Positions 1 through 7,026 of a stretch of 37,062 nt of DNA are shown here, in pieces (position 1 is the first letter of the stretch; every line of letters starts with the position of its first letter). The translations under genes and the position numbers were made by a program. Location of the stretch: the IMG/VR virus record IMGVR_UViG_3300048003_000453, positions 1 through 37,062 of that record. The stretch is one strand, 5' to 3'. The notes beneath the pieces were generated by a model. The model searched no databases and was not told the origin of the DNA. It worked only from the letters and a program-made list of their open reading frames with translations. Source of the stretch: a virus.

Positions 1-1
1 C

Positions 2-1567
2 ACTGGTGATGAGTCGGGGTTATATCTACCAGCGACAAACAATATAGGTATAATAACAGATAGACTTGAGAGAGTTCGTATTGATGAATCTGGCAACGTT
101 GGTATAGGAACAACGAATCCATCTAGTTTACTAAGCGTAGTAGATTCAGGAGGAACAGGTTTAGAATTTATACCGCAAGACACTAATAACAGAAATATTA
201 TATTTAGTTATAAGAGATCAGCCTCCACATACAAACAATTAGATGTTGTAGCTAGCGACTTCAAATTTACCACTAACGGTGCGGATACCAGAATGGTAAT
301 CTTGAACGGCGGCAACGTTGGTATAGGAACAACGAGTCCGACAGCAACATTAGACATTAAAGGTGATGGCGCGGAGATATACTTGAAGTCAGCGGATTAT
401 AGTGTCGCAAGAATAATCCCAAGAGGAACAGGAAGTAATCTTGATAAAGGTTTGCTATCGTTATTTGATGCAGGAACAGAAGACGTAAGGATTGATACCG
501 CAGGAAATAGCTGGTTTAATGGCGGTAACGTTGGTATAGGAACAACTAGTCCAGATCATAAATTACACGTTAAAGGAGATGTAACGATTGATAACGAAAG
601 TTCTTCAGAGCCTTCGATGCTACACTTTAATGCGACAAACAAAACCAACCATGATCCCACTGCTAGGATTAATTTTTGGGAAGGGAATGCTCATGGGGAT
701 ACTTATACTGATAGCCACGCATTTATTGAATATAATGGTGGCACAACAGGAGGGGCTGATGGCTATTTAGCAATAGGAGGTAAGACCGATGTTGCCAATA
801 CAGACGTAATGGTTATTAACCGTCTTGGTCGAGTTGGTGTAGGAACAACTAGTCCATCCACTATATTTCAAATCGACGATAACAATACTACTGGGGTAGG
901 TCTTTTGGTAACTGGGGGAGGTGTCGGAGGTCCATTAGCTACATTTACCCGTGATGTTGGTGGTAGTGGGTCAATATTTATAAATTCTAGTGATTCACGC
1001 CCTCAAATTAAATTAGCTGCCTCATCGAATACTTTTGCGTTAGGCGTTAATGGCAGCACGTTTGAAATAGCGGATAATGATAAATTAGGAACTGATGCAC
1101 GGTTAAGTATTAACTCTTCTGGTGAAGTTGGTATAGGAACAACTAGTCCTTCTACTAAACTAGACGTTGACGGTATCACCACATCTGACGCCTTCAGAAC
1201 TAACACAAATAATATTGACTACAACGTAATCAGCAGGAATAGCACTAGTACCACTCTGTGGGTTCAAGCGGCTCAATCAGGAAGCCTTCAAGGAATCGCA
1301 TCATTTAGGTATGGGTCTTCTAGCGTTAATGCGGGAACTGAGGTCTGTGCGATCAGAAGGAACTCAAGCTACTTTATCAACACTAAATTAGGAATTGGCA
1401 GGGATGATCCGGGCAAAACGCTTGATGTCAGCGGGGAAGTCAGAGTCTCTAATGGAGATTTAGAAGTCGTTGGGAGTTCCGAAGGTATTATACTTACAGC
1501 TCCTAGTGGTGGACGTTACCGTATCAGCGTTAATGATAGTGGGGAACTACAGGCATCTGCTGTTTAA
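2..1567 (+). CDS. Tail fibre / structural repeat protein (5' partial)
   Basis: The frame is open from base 2, so the true start lies upstream of the window; the first in-frame ATG at 293 is internal. The protein repeats the motif GNVGIGTTSP or close variants at about bases 92, 311, 524, 830 and 1121, with a degenerate copy near 1385. Such motifs are typical of phage tail fibres and adhesins, where they mark beta-rich trimeric shaft segments. The protein ends in RYRISVNDSGEL and shows no C-terminal intramolecular chaperone (peptidase S74) domain, so trimerisation or chaperoning must come from elsewhere. Role inferred: distal host-recognition structure. Confidence 0.8.
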   Translation, partial: TGDESGLYLPATNNIGIITDRLERVRIDESGNVGIGTTNPSSLLSVVDSGGTGLEFIPQDTNNRNIIFSYKRSASTYKQLDVVASDFKFTTNGADTRMVILNGGNVGIGTTSPTATLDIKGDGAEIYLKSADYSVARIIPRGTGSNLDKGLLSLFDAGTEDVRIDTAGNSWFNGGNVGIGTTSPDHKLHVKGDVTIDNESSSEPSMLHFNATNKTNHDPTARINFWEGNAHGDTYTDSHAFIEYNGGTTGGADGYLAIGGKTDVANTDVMVINRLGRVGVGTTSPSTIFQIDDNNTTGVGLLVTGGGVGGPLATFTRDVGGSGSIFINSSDSRPQIKLAASSNTFALGVNGSTFEIADNDKLGTDARLSINSSGEVGIGTTSPSTKLDVDGITTSDAFRTNTNNIDYNVISRNSTSTTLWVQAAQSGSLQGIASFRYGSSSVNAGTEVCAIRRNSSYFINTKLGIGRDDPGKTLDVSGEVRVSNGDLEVVGSSEGIILTAPSGGRYRISVNDSGELQASAV

Positions 1568-1596
1568 AAAATAAAATATCATTTTGTATTTAAAAT

Positions 1597-1606
1597 AGTG
1601 TAATTA
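1597..1606 (+). promoter_or_regulatory. Putative late promoter motif AGTGTAATTA
   Basis: AGTGTAATTA lies 21 nt before the start of the acidic protein gene. The same core recurs before several other genes on both strands. A phage-specific late promoter is inferred; it resembles the TATAAATA-type late elements of T4-like phages only in being a -10-like box without a -35. Confidence 0.5.
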
Positions 1607-1627
1607 AAGATATAATTATAAAAAGTC

Positions 1628-2062
1628 ATGGCTATTTCACGTTCACCCTCATTTACCGTTCCTGCTGTCGTAGAGAAATCTTTTGATTCTGTATGGGTCC
1701 GCAATATTAATATTTATTGCCCACAGCTCAACGCTGAAGGTAATGATCAAGGCAGTATCAGTATTGAGTTAGTTCCTTATGATGCTACAGAAGGCTCTGA
1801 AGCTATCCACTTCACCATCGACAACGAAGGGGTTGAGTATATCAATGTCCCAAATCGGGCTAACGGACGCAAAACTTTTTGGGAGTGTGTCAATGAAGTC
1901 CCTGAGGTCGCCGCAGCTATGGAAGCTATTGTCGCTGCTGTAGAACCACTTAAGACTTGGGCTGAGACCGCCCCTGTAGTCGAAGAGCCTGTAGTCGAAG
2001 AAGAAGCTCCTGCTGAAGAAGCTCCTGCTGAAGAAGCTCCTGCTGAAGAAGCTCCTGAGTAA
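1628..2062 (+). CDS. Acidic-tailed virion-associated protein, function unknown
   Basis: 144 residues. Residues 1-110 look like a compact domain with no family I recognise. The last 30 are an acidic low-complexity tail built of EEAPA repeats encoded by near-identical 15-bp units (gctcctgctgaagaa). It lies just behind the tail-fibre gene and behind an AGTGTAATTA motif, so late expression and a virion or fibre-assembly role are inferred. The next small gene also ends in an EEAPAES tail, suggesting a shared tail or recombination between the two. Confidence 0.6.
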   Translation: MAISRSPSFTVPAVVEKSFDSVWVRNINIYCPQLNAEGNDQGSISIELVPYDATEGSEAIHFTIDNEGVEYINVPNRANGRKTFWECVNEVPEVAAAMEAIVAAVEPLKTWAETAPVVEEPVVEEEAPAEEAPAEEAPAEEAPE

Positions 2063-2117
2063 TTTTCTTAAAAAAAACTCTTGAATTATTCGTCATAATA
2101 TTTATTATTCAGTAACT

Positions 2118-2309
2118 ATGAATGAAATTAACTTATCTTTTCAAGAAAACGAACTGAATGTATTGCTGCAACTTATTGATGCGGCTATCAAAGCTCAAGG
2201 ACTCCAAGTCGCTGAAGCTGGTTCTTTCCTCGCTACTAAAATTCAGGAGCAAGCTAAGTCCCAGATCGAGCAACCTGAAGAATCTGAAGAGGCTCCTGCA
2301 GAATCTTAA
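2118..2309 (+). CDS. Small acidic protein, function unknown
   Basis: 63 residues: a predicted amphipathic helical part (ELNVLLQLIDAAIKAQGL) then an acidic tail ending SEEAPAES, which echoes the tail of the preceding protein. It sits between the fibre-associated gene and the endolysin, 2 nt before the latter. Upstream is TCATAATATTTATTATTC, an AT-rich box that may be a promoter. No known family recognised; an accessory structural or lysis-linked role is possible. Confidence 0.55.
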   Translation: MNEINLSFQENELNVLLQLIDAAIKAQGLQVAEAGSFLATKIQEQAKSQIEQPEESEEAPAES

Positions 2310-2311
2310 TT

Positions 2312-3199
2312 ATGAGATTCTCTGGGAAAAGCCAGATCGTCAAAGACATTCAATCTGAGTTAGACATAACTGTAGATGGTGTTGATGGCGTCCAAACTTG
2401 GTCAGCTATCGTAGCTGGTCTTCTTGAGGGTAAAGAAGAAAAGGAGCTGATCCAATACGTGCAAAGGATTCTTCAAGTTGAAGATGATGGTGTGGATGGG
2501 CCAGTTACTTGGAAGACTCTTAAAACCTTATTGGTTGATGATGATTTTGTAACGCCTTCCACCTGCCAACACGAATCCGAAGAAAACACTAAAGAGCTTT
2601 TGTCCCCCAGATCTCTTCAGTTGGTTCTGGACTATGAGGTTGGAGGTGGAGAGGGTTACTATAATCGTTTTCTAAAACGTCCATGTTGGCCAAAAGGTGC
2701 TAGTGGAGTCACTATTGGTGTAGGTTATGATTTAGGTTATAACAGCACTAGTCAGTTCCAAGAAGATTGGGGGGGTAGAATTGATGATTCTGATTACAAC
2801 CGCCTTCGTAAATGTTTGGGGTTTAAAGGCGGTTCTGCCAACTCTAGATTATCTAGTGTGCGAGATATTGAGATCCCTTGGGGTTCAGCTTTAAATGTAT
2901 TTAAAAATAATACAATTCCTCGATTCATTAAAATGACATTGAGGGCTTTCCCCGGAGCAGATCAGCTAGAGCCAGATGCTTTTGGCGCTTTGGTTAGTTT
3001 AGTATTTAACCGTGGCAGTTCTATCAAAGGTTCTCGTCGAGCTGAAATGGCTCGTATCCGTGGTCTTGTCTCTAGTAAAAATTATGAGGCAATCGCTCAA
3101 GAGATCAGGAATATGAAAAGGATTTGGGCTGGTAAAGGCTTAGATGGGTTACTAAGACGTAGAGATAAAGAAGCTGCTTTAGTGGATTCTTGTAAATAA
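2312..3199 (+). CDS. Endolysin: peptidoglycan-binding repeats plus lysozyme-like domain
   Basis: 295 residues. The N-terminus (about 5-75) has two copies of a PG_binding_1-like pattern (VDGVDGVQTWSAI and DDGVDGPVTWKTL). The C-terminal part (about 95-295) has lysozyme-like features: a glutamate in LDYEVGGGEGYY, then TIGVGYDLGY, and later ALVSLVFNRGSS, which matches the phage lysozyme (GH24/pesticin-like) pattern. Role: cleavage of host peptidoglycan at lysis. No signal peptide is visible, so a holin is expected; the small membrane protein at 4182 is a candidate. A strong hairpin follows the stop codon. Confidence 0.85.
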   Translation: MRFSGKSQIVKDIQSELDITVDGVDGVQTWSAIVAGLLEGKEEKELIQYVQRILQVEDDGVDGPVTWKTLKTLLVDDDFVTPSTCQHESEENTKELLSPRSLQLVLDYEVGGGEGYYNRFLKRPCWPKGASGVTIGVGYDLGYNSTSQFQEDWGGRIDDSDYNRLRKCLGFKGGSANSRLSSVRDIEIPWGSALNVFKNNTIPRFIKMTLRAFPGADQLEPDAFGALVSLVFNRGSSIKGSRRAEMARIRGLVSSKNYEAIAQEIRNMKRIWAGKGLDGLLRRRDKEAALVDSCK

Positions 3200-3212
3200 A
3201 TTAAAACTATAG

Positions 3213-3244
3213 TTGACGGCCCCATCATATCTAGTATGATGGGG
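3213..3244 (+). terminator. Perfect 10-bp hairpin after endolysin; overlaps a TTGACG-16-TATGAT promoter-like sequence
   Basis: CCCCATCATA and TATGATGGGG form a perfect 10-bp stem with a 5-nt loop (3220-3244), followed by TTGTTG rather than a run of T. The same bases also hold TTGACG (3213-3218), 16 nt, TATGAT (3235-3240), a fair sigma70-like promoter for the next gene at 3271. Terminator, promoter, or both: the sequence does not decide. Confidence 0.5.
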
Positions 3245-3270
3245 TTGTTGATTGATAACCAAAGCGAATA

Positions 3271-3570
3271 ATGGGTTCTGAAGAAATTAAAAATATAGAA
3301 GTGAATCGCTCTGATATCTTTAAATGGGTTGTTAGCCAAAGCTGCTTTGATCCAGTCGAAAAGTGTATTGATACCACTATTTACGAAACTTTTGGAGACC
3401 ACATCCGAAACAGTAAGACTAACGAATATATAGAACAGAAGGAGGATTATATTAAGTTCTATGAGGAGATGTTCCAATTAAAAAATTTAGCACCGGGGAT
3501 GACTGGAGGAGAAATACAAAGGCTTTGTGAGGAGTTAGAAGAGATAGCTCCAAAATTCGTTTACTTGTAA
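3271..3570 (+). CDS. Hypothetical protein
   Basis: 99 residues, rich in charged residues, no membrane segment, no family recognised. Its stop codon overlaps the start of the MazG-like gene (TAATG), so the two are probably translationally coupled. It is the first gene after the hairpin/promoter-like sequence that follows the endolysin. Confidence 0.6.
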   Translation: MGSEEIKNIEVNRSDIFKWVVSQSCFDPVEKCIDTTIYETFGDHIRNSKTNEYIEQKEDYIKFYEEMFQLKNLAPGMTGGEIQRLCEELEEIAPKFVYL

Positions 3571-4001
3571 TGAGGAACTTTGAAAAATATTTTACTCAAT
3601 TGATAAAGAGTCAAGAATCTATGAACTACGAACAACTAAGTGCATTAGTAATAAAATGGGGAGAAGACAAAGGTATTTTTGCCAAGTCAACTCCGCTCCG
3701 CCAACTCGATAAAACCCAAGAAGAGTTAAATGAAACTAAAGAAGCTTTGGAGAAACTCGCTTCTCTTACTAATCAAGAAATACTAGATGATGTTTTATTG
3801 TCAGATGATTTTGGTAATATTTCTCTTGAAGAGGACGCTTTAGCGGAAGCTAAAGATGGTATCGGCGATATGCTCGTGACTATTATTCTGTTAGCTAAGA
3901 TGGTTAATATGGATAGTGTTGATTGTTTAGAAGCGGCTTATAATATCATTAAAAAGCGCACTGGCAAGATGGTGGATGGTCAATTTGTGAAAGATAATTA
4001 G
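3570..4001 (+). CDS. MazG-like nucleotide pyrophosphohydrolase
   Basis: 143 residues, all-alpha. The pattern WGEDKGI, then an EE-rich helix, then DGIGDMLVTIILLA, then AAYNIIKKRTGKMVDGQFVK matches MazG-like NTP pyrophosphohydrolases; the acidic residues of the two helices (EEL..E and D..GD) would bind Mg2+. The family hydrolyses (d)NTPs to NMP and pyrophosphate, and in phages is thought to adjust nucleotide pools or alarmones. An internal ATG at about 3621 would also keep the whole domain; the upstream start is preferred because it overlaps the preceding stop codon. Confidence 0.75.
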   Translation: MRNFEKYFTQLIKSQESMNYEQLSALVIKWGEDKGIFAKSTPLRQLDKTQEELNETKEALEKLASLTNQEILDDVLLSDDFGNISLEEDALAEAKDGIGDMLVTIILLAKMVNMDSVDCLEAAYNIIKKRTGKMVDGQFVKDN

Positions 4002-4130
4002 GTGAAAAAAGGAGTAACTTACGAAAGAAAAAAACGAATCCGTAGAAAAGGGGTTCACGCTAAAAGTAAAACTTCTCAGATCAAAGGTTCTACTAATTAT
4101 AAGAAACCTTATAACGGTCAGGGAAAATAA
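4002..4130 (+). CDS. Small very basic protein, function unknown
   Basis: 42 residues from a GTG start directly after the previous stop codon. It is almost all Lys, Arg, Gly, Ser and Asn (ERKKRIRRKGVHAKSK, then NYKKPYNGQGK). Short Lys-rich proteins of this style are common in phage genomes and may bind nucleic acid. The start is inferred: no ATG is available, and the GTG is adjacent to the upstream stop. Confidence 0.5.
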   Translation: MKKGVTYERKKRIRRKGVHAKSKTSQIKGSTNYKKPYNGQGK

Positions 4131-4151
4131 TTTTATTTTTATGGGGTTTTT

Positions 4152-4162
4152 GGTGTAATATA
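4152..4162 (+). promoter_or_regulatory. Putative late promoter motif GGTGTAATATA
   Basis: GGTGTAATATA ends 19 nt before the start of the holin-like gene. It belongs to the AGTGTAATWA family seen elsewhere in the window. Late expression of a lysis gene would make sense. Confidence 0.5.
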
Positions 4163-4181
4163 CAGTAACAATACTATTATT

Positions 4182-4373
4182 ATGGACGCAATTACACAAT
4201 TTATTGAAGGGCAAGCTTGGTTTAATTGGGCTACCGCTGTTATCGCTGCGGCTAGTGCTTTTGCAGCTTCTACTCCTACCCCAAAAGAAGGAAGTTGGTT
4301 ATCTAAAGTTTACAAAGTGGTTGATTTCCTCAGTGTGAATTTTGGCAAGGCTAAGGACAAGGGTGATAAATAA
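4182..4373 (+). CDS. Small membrane protein, holin-like
   Basis: 63 residues with one hydrophobic segment (about 15-31, FNWATAVIAAASAFAAS) followed by PTPKEG and a charged C-terminus ending KDKGDK. Size, single helix, charged tail and position near the endolysin are consistent with a holin, but there is no diagnostic motif. Preceded by a putative late promoter and followed by a clear rho-independent terminator, so it may be a single-gene unit. Confidence 0.5.
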   Translation: MDAITQFIEGQAWFNWATAVIAAASAFAASTPTPKEGSWLSKVYKVVDFLSVNFGKAKDKGDK

Positions 4374-4411
4374 ATTATTATCTTTTTAAACGCCTCAGAT
4401 TATGGGGGCAT

Positions 4412-4447
4412 ATGAGATCGTCTTAACAGGCGGTCTCATTTTTTTTG
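4412..4447 (+). terminator. Rho-independent terminator
   Basis: ATGAGATCGT pairs with GCGGTCTCAT (10 bp, with G-U pairs) around an 8-nt loop, followed at once by a run of eight T. It separates the lysis-type genes from the independently promoted tRNA-Leu. Confidence 0.8.
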
Positions 4448-4455
4448 TTTTGAGG

Positions 4456-4483
4456 TTGACGGCATATACAAATAATGTATTAT
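4456..4483 (+). promoter_or_regulatory. Sigma70-like promoter of tRNA-Leu
   Basis: TTGACG, 16 nt, TATTAT. The expected transcription start (about 4490) is some 12 nt before the mature tRNA. It sits directly after a terminator, so the tRNA and the genes behind it have their own start point readable by host polymerase. Confidence 0.6.
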
Positions 4484-4501
4484 AGTCTAACAATTAACTA
4501 A

Positions 4502-4584
4502 GGCTTTGTGGCGGAATTGGTAGACGCTGTGGATTTAAAATCCATTGATCCTAGATCGTGAGGGTTCGATTCCCTCCAAAGCTA
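4502..4584 (+). tRNA. tRNA-Leu (anticodon TAA), CCA not encoded
   Basis: The acceptor stem GGCTTTG pairs with CAAAGCT (one G-U), discriminator A. The D arm GCGGAATTGGTAGACGC is typical of leucine tRNAs. The anticodon loop is TTTAAAA with anticodon TAA, a long variable arm follows, and the T arm is GAGGG TTCGATT CCCTC. The 3' end runs into ACTTTTT, so CCA must be added by the host enzyme. It would read TTA/TTG, codons common in this AT-rich genome. Confidence 0.93.
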
Positions 4585-4596
4585 CTTTTTAAGAAT

Positions 4597-4893
4597 ATGG
4601 AAAAACAAATATACCACGCTAATCCAGAAAACAGTTCGTTTATGCGTGTTGATTTTGATGGGGTTCGATACTTTGAAGATATCAATCGGACGGTGAAGCA
4701 TCGAGAAGGGAAGCCAGCGGTTATACTCAACAATGGCTGCGAAGAGTATTGGGATCATGGGAGACTGCATAACCTAGATGGACCAGCAATCACCACAAAA
4801 AATGGTAAAAAAGTCTACTATCTAGGTGGACGTAGGTTGAATCATAGACAGTGGCAGGAAGCTAAACATAAATTTACTCTTGACGGATATTGA
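4597..4893 (+). CDS. Hypothetical protein with repeated DGPA-type motif
   Basis: 98 residues, starting 13 nt after the tRNA; a longer frame would start inside the tRNA and is not credible. It has two related stretches, HREGKPAVILNNGCEEYWDHG and HNLDGPAITTKNGKKVYYLGG, matching the short repeats HR-x-DGPA-x-G-x-x-x-W-x-x-x-G seen in many phage and bacterial hypothetical proteins. Those repeats form beta-hairpin-like units of unknown function. Likely co-transcribed with tRNA-Leu. Confidence 0.6.
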   Translation: MEKQIYHANPENSSFMRVDFDGVRYFEDINRTVKHREGKPAVILNNGCEEYWDHGRLHNLDGPAITTKNGKKVYYLGGRRLNHRQWQEAKHKFTLDGY

Positions 4894-4899
4894 TTTATT

Positions 4900-4910
4900 A
4901 GTGTAGTTAT
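4900..4910 (+). promoter_or_regulatory. Weak copy of the late promoter motif (AGTGTAGTTAT)
   Basis: AGTGTAGTTAT lies 5 nt before an ATG. It differs from the AGTGTAATWA core at one key position, so it is a weaker call than the other copies. Confidence 0.35.
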
Positions 4911-4915
4911 AACGC

Positions 4916-5167
4916 ATGAAGATCACAGGTAAACAAGAGGTCCAGATTGAAATATCTGACGCTCAAAGGCATTTGATAGCTTTGGATTATATTTCCGAAG
5001 TGTTTGAGTGGGATACAGATTATTTTATTGAAGATGGTTGGGTAATCAAAAGAGAGATTGCCCATACTTCACATTCTTTTGAGCTGAAGAATAAAGTCAG
5101 GGAGGCTACCAAAAAGGATCAATCCCTTTATGATATATTTAAGACCTTAAGGAAGCAGTCTTTTTAA
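4916..5167 (+). CDS. Hypothetical protein
   Basis: 83 residues, no membrane segment, no family recognised. It converges on the minus-strand genes: its last 21 bp overlap the readthrough extension of the lipoprotein gene on the other strand. No clear terminator lies between the two converging units. Confidence 0.6.
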   Translation: MKITGKQEVQIEISDAQRHLIALDYISEVFEWDTDYFIEDGWVIKREIAHTSHSFELKNKVREATKKDQSLYDIFKTLRKQSF

Positions 5168-5275
5168 TGCAGGATGCATTTTTTTAGGGTAAAGCTTACC
5201 ATTTTTTACCGTATAATCTTTAAGGTTTGGCTCAAGTGGTTTTTTGTGACTCACGGTCACATATTTTTGTTTACC

Positions 5276-5341
5276 TCAACAAGAAGAGCAAGATGTAGAG
5301 AAAACTACTGCTGTAATTAAGATTAGTGTTTTTTTAATCAT
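5276..5341 (-). CDS. Short lipoprotein with in-frame UGA; frame stays open to 5147
   Basis: The start overlaps the stop of the upstream gene (TAATG). The product is 21 residues: MIKK, a hydrophobic stretch, then the lipobox-like FSTSC followed by SSC and TGA. Read past the TGA, the frame stays open for 42 more codons (GKQKYVTVSHKKPLEP... to ...ALKRLLP) and ends with TAA at 5147. So a 63-residue lipoprotein may exist if the UGA is read through, decoded as Sec or Trp, or is a sequencing error; otherwise the gene is truncated. Elsewhere in this phage TGA is a normal stop. A Cys directly before the TGA and a lysis (Rz1-like) setting are suggestive but not proof. Confidence 0.5.
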   Translation of the reverse strand: MIKKTLILITAVVFSTSCSSC

Positions 5342-5865
5342 TACTTATTTCCTTTGGCTTTTTTAATTTGATCAGATGTCGGCGCTCCTTTGTCGCCTTT
5401 CTTTCTCATTTTTTCTCCAGAACCCCTTTTGATTCTTTCTTTTTTCTTCCTGATGTTTTCCCAGAGGCTACTATCAGATTTTTTTTCGAGGATTTCATCA
5501 TGGCGTTTCATGAAAGCTTCATGATTTGGGCCAGCCATATATAAGGTTTTGCCATCATCATTTGTATGAGTGTGGAAACCTTTTAATCCTAATTTTTTAG
5601 CATCTTCCAAAGCTTTTTCTTTTGTATCAAAGTAATGGTCTGTTTCTTTTTCGCTAGACTTAGAGAAATAGTAGTATAGATCGCTTTCGTCCCAAGGGCT
5701 TCCGACAACGATAGAAGCTTTGCTTTCTGCGTTTTGAAACTGTGACGAGCATACAGCAGCTCTCTGCTTAGCGTCTTTAAATTCTTCTTTAGTTGTGAGA
5801 TCGACCATGCAACGGCTAATGAACTCGGATCTTTTTTCTCCGTTATTGGGGTTTGGTAATGGCAT
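5341..5865 (-). CDS. Hypothetical phage protein with C-x-C and HEAFMKRHDEIL motifs
   Basis: 174 residues. The N-terminus (MPLPNPNNGEKRSEFISRC to about residue 45, ending AAVCSSQF) is a short Cys-containing module common at the N-terminus of many phage proteins of uncertain role. The middle (about 85-130: FHTHTNDDGKTLYMAGPNHE) is followed by AFMKRHDEIL, and the C-terminus is very basic. Similar modules occur near capsid and maturation genes. The start lies 4 nt after an AGTGTAATAAA motif, which would give an almost leaderless late transcript. Confidence 0.55.
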   Translation of the reverse strand: MPLPNPNNGEKRSEFISRCMVDLTTKEEFKDAKQRAAVCSSQFQNAESKASIVVGSPWDESDLYYYFSKSSEKETDHYFDTKEKALEDAKKLGLKGFHTHTNDDGKTLYMAGPNHEAFMKRHDEILEKKSDSSLWENIRKKKERIKRGSGEKMRKKGDKGAPTSDQIKKAKGNK

Positions 5866-5869
5866 ACCA

Positions 5870-5880
5870 TTTATTACACT
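5870..5880 (-). promoter_or_regulatory. Putative late promoter motif AGTGTAATAAA (minus strand)
   Basis: Minus-strand AGTGTAATAAA ends 4 nt before the ATG at 5865. If this is a -10-like element, the transcript would begin at or next to the start codon. Confidence 0.55.
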
Positions 5881-5889
5881 TAAAATACT

Positions 5890-6189
5890 TTATTTTTTCA
5901 TCTTTTTTAAGTGTTGATGCTCTAAAACCCAAGGTATGACTAAGTTTTCCACGCATCTGACGTAAGCTTCTTCATCGTTTTCTGCCATAAAAGCTATTCC
6001 TGAGAGTTCAAATATCATGTGTGTTACCTCATGGATTAATGTCCACCAATGTTGTTCTGGGTCTTTGAGGCATTTTTTATTCAATTTAATTAATTTATTA
6101 TCCAAAAAGCATTCACCCCAATCTTCCATCTCTTCATAGCTAATTTTTATTTTTTGATTTAGAACGTTTACATGAGACAGCCTCTTCAC
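5890..6189 (-). CDS. HEXXH zinc metallopeptidase-like protein
   Basis: 99 residues from a GTG start, the only plausible start in this frame. WWTLIHEVTHMIFELSGI contains HEVTH (residues 53-57), the zinc-binding and catalytic motif of gluzincin-type peptidases, as in ImmA/IrrE- and SprT-like families; E70 or E74 in MAENDEEAYVRC could be the third ligand. The protein is little more than the catalytic helix and flanks, so it may need a partner. Phage relatives are thought to cleave regulators or act in assembly; the substrate here is unknown. An AGTGTAATTA motif lies just upstream. Confidence 0.65.
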   Translation of the reverse strand: MKRLSHVNVLNQKIKISYEEMEDWGECFLDNKLIKLNKKCLKDPEQHWWTLIHEVTHMIFELSGIAFMAENDEEAYVRCVENLVIPWVLEHQHLKKMKK

Positions 6190-6194
6190 ACTAT

Positions 6195-6204
6195 TAATTA
6201 CACT
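6195..6204 (-). promoter_or_regulatory. Putative late promoter motif AGTGTAATTA (minus strand)
   Basis: Minus-strand AGTGTAATTA lies 5 nt before the GTG start at 6189, nearly the same geometry as at 5870-5880. It marks a local reversal of late transcription covering three genes. Confidence 0.55.
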
Positions 6205-6249
6205 TTTTAGTTGATTTTTGGGTTAGTATTTCATATATTATGATAAGTT

Positions 6250-6477
6250 ATGAGTGTTAAAGAGGAAATCGCCTTAATTAAAGAGGCTCAACAAGCTTTA
6301 GCTGGTCTAGACCTAGAGAAAAAGAAGCTTTATGACGATCTAGTTAAAAAGATTCAGCCAGATCCTAGACTAGAGAGTATTATGTGGGATTTTGTGTATA
6401 ATGGAGTCCAATGTTATATCTACGATATCGAATCTTTAATCAAAAAAAGTAAAAAACCGCTTGACTCAGGAGGATAG
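6250..6477 (+). CDS. Hypothetical protein
   Basis: 75 residues with a helical, charged N-terminal half (IALIKEAQQALAGLDLEKKK) that could form a coiled coil. No family recognised. It is divergent from the minus-strand metallopeptidase gene and begins the long plus-strand accessory run. Confidence 0.55.
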   Translation: MSVKEEIALIKEAQQALAGLDLEKKKLYDDLVKKIQPDPRLESIMWDFVYNGVQCYIYDIESLIKKSKKPLDSGG

Positions 6478-6497
6478 ACTGATATTTTAACTGGGCA

Positions 6498-7025
6498 ATG
6501 AACATATTCGTTACAGATAAAGACCCATATAAAGCAGCCCAAAACCTTTGCGACAAGCATGTTTCAAAGATGATTGTCGAAACCGCTCAGATGTTAGCTA
6601 ATTGCTTCTCGCTGGAGACTTTAGAAGATAAAGACTGCCCAAGGAGTCAGAAGGGCAACGCTCGTAAACACTCCTACTCAAAACATCCTTGCACTATCTG
6701 GGCCGCTAAAACTAAATCTAATATGATCTGGTTGATCCGTCATGGCTTAGCTATGTCTAGAGAAAAAAAGTTCAGAACCGATAAGGTTCACTTCTCTGAA
6801 CAGTTTATTAAATGGTGTATGTTCAATATGCATCGCTCTACTGTGCCAGCTGGACCGCTTACCGAATTCGCTGTAGCTATTAGCCAAGACCAAAAATGTC
6901 GTATGCACCCTCGCTTCGATACCCTTTCGATTGTAGAAAAGTACAGGGAGTATTACAATTACGACAAATCACGCTTCGCTAAGTGGACTAAAAGAGAAGC
7001 TCCAAGTTGGTATTCTCCAGTTTAG
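6498..7025 (+). CDS. Pyrimidine dimer DNA glycosylase (Pyr_excise)-like protein
   Basis: 175 residues. MNIFVTDKDPYKAAQNLCDKHVSKMIVETAQML, HPCTIWAAKTKSN, WLIRHGLAMSREKKFR and the H-x-C spacing match the phage branch of the Pyr_excise family (T4 DenV superfamily). DenV uses its N-terminal amine and a glutamate to cleave at pyrimidine dimers; whether these longer relatives have that activity is not established. Possible role: repair of UV damage in phage DNA. The start is firm because M1-N-I-F-V-T-D is the conserved N-terminus. Confidence 0.65.
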   Translation: MNIFVTDKDPYKAAQNLCDKHVSKMIVETAQMLANCFSLETLEDKDCPRSQKGNARKHSYSKHPCTIWAAKTKSNMIWLIRHGLAMSREKKFRTDKVHFSEQFIKWCMFNMHRSTVPAGPLTEFAVAISQDQKCRMHPRFDTLSIVEKYREYYNYDKSRFAKWTKREAPSWYSPV

Positions 7026-7026
7026 T

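Noticed and set aside
4558-4596. Upstream extension of the 4597 gene
   Set aside because: It would start inside the T arm of tRNA-Leu.
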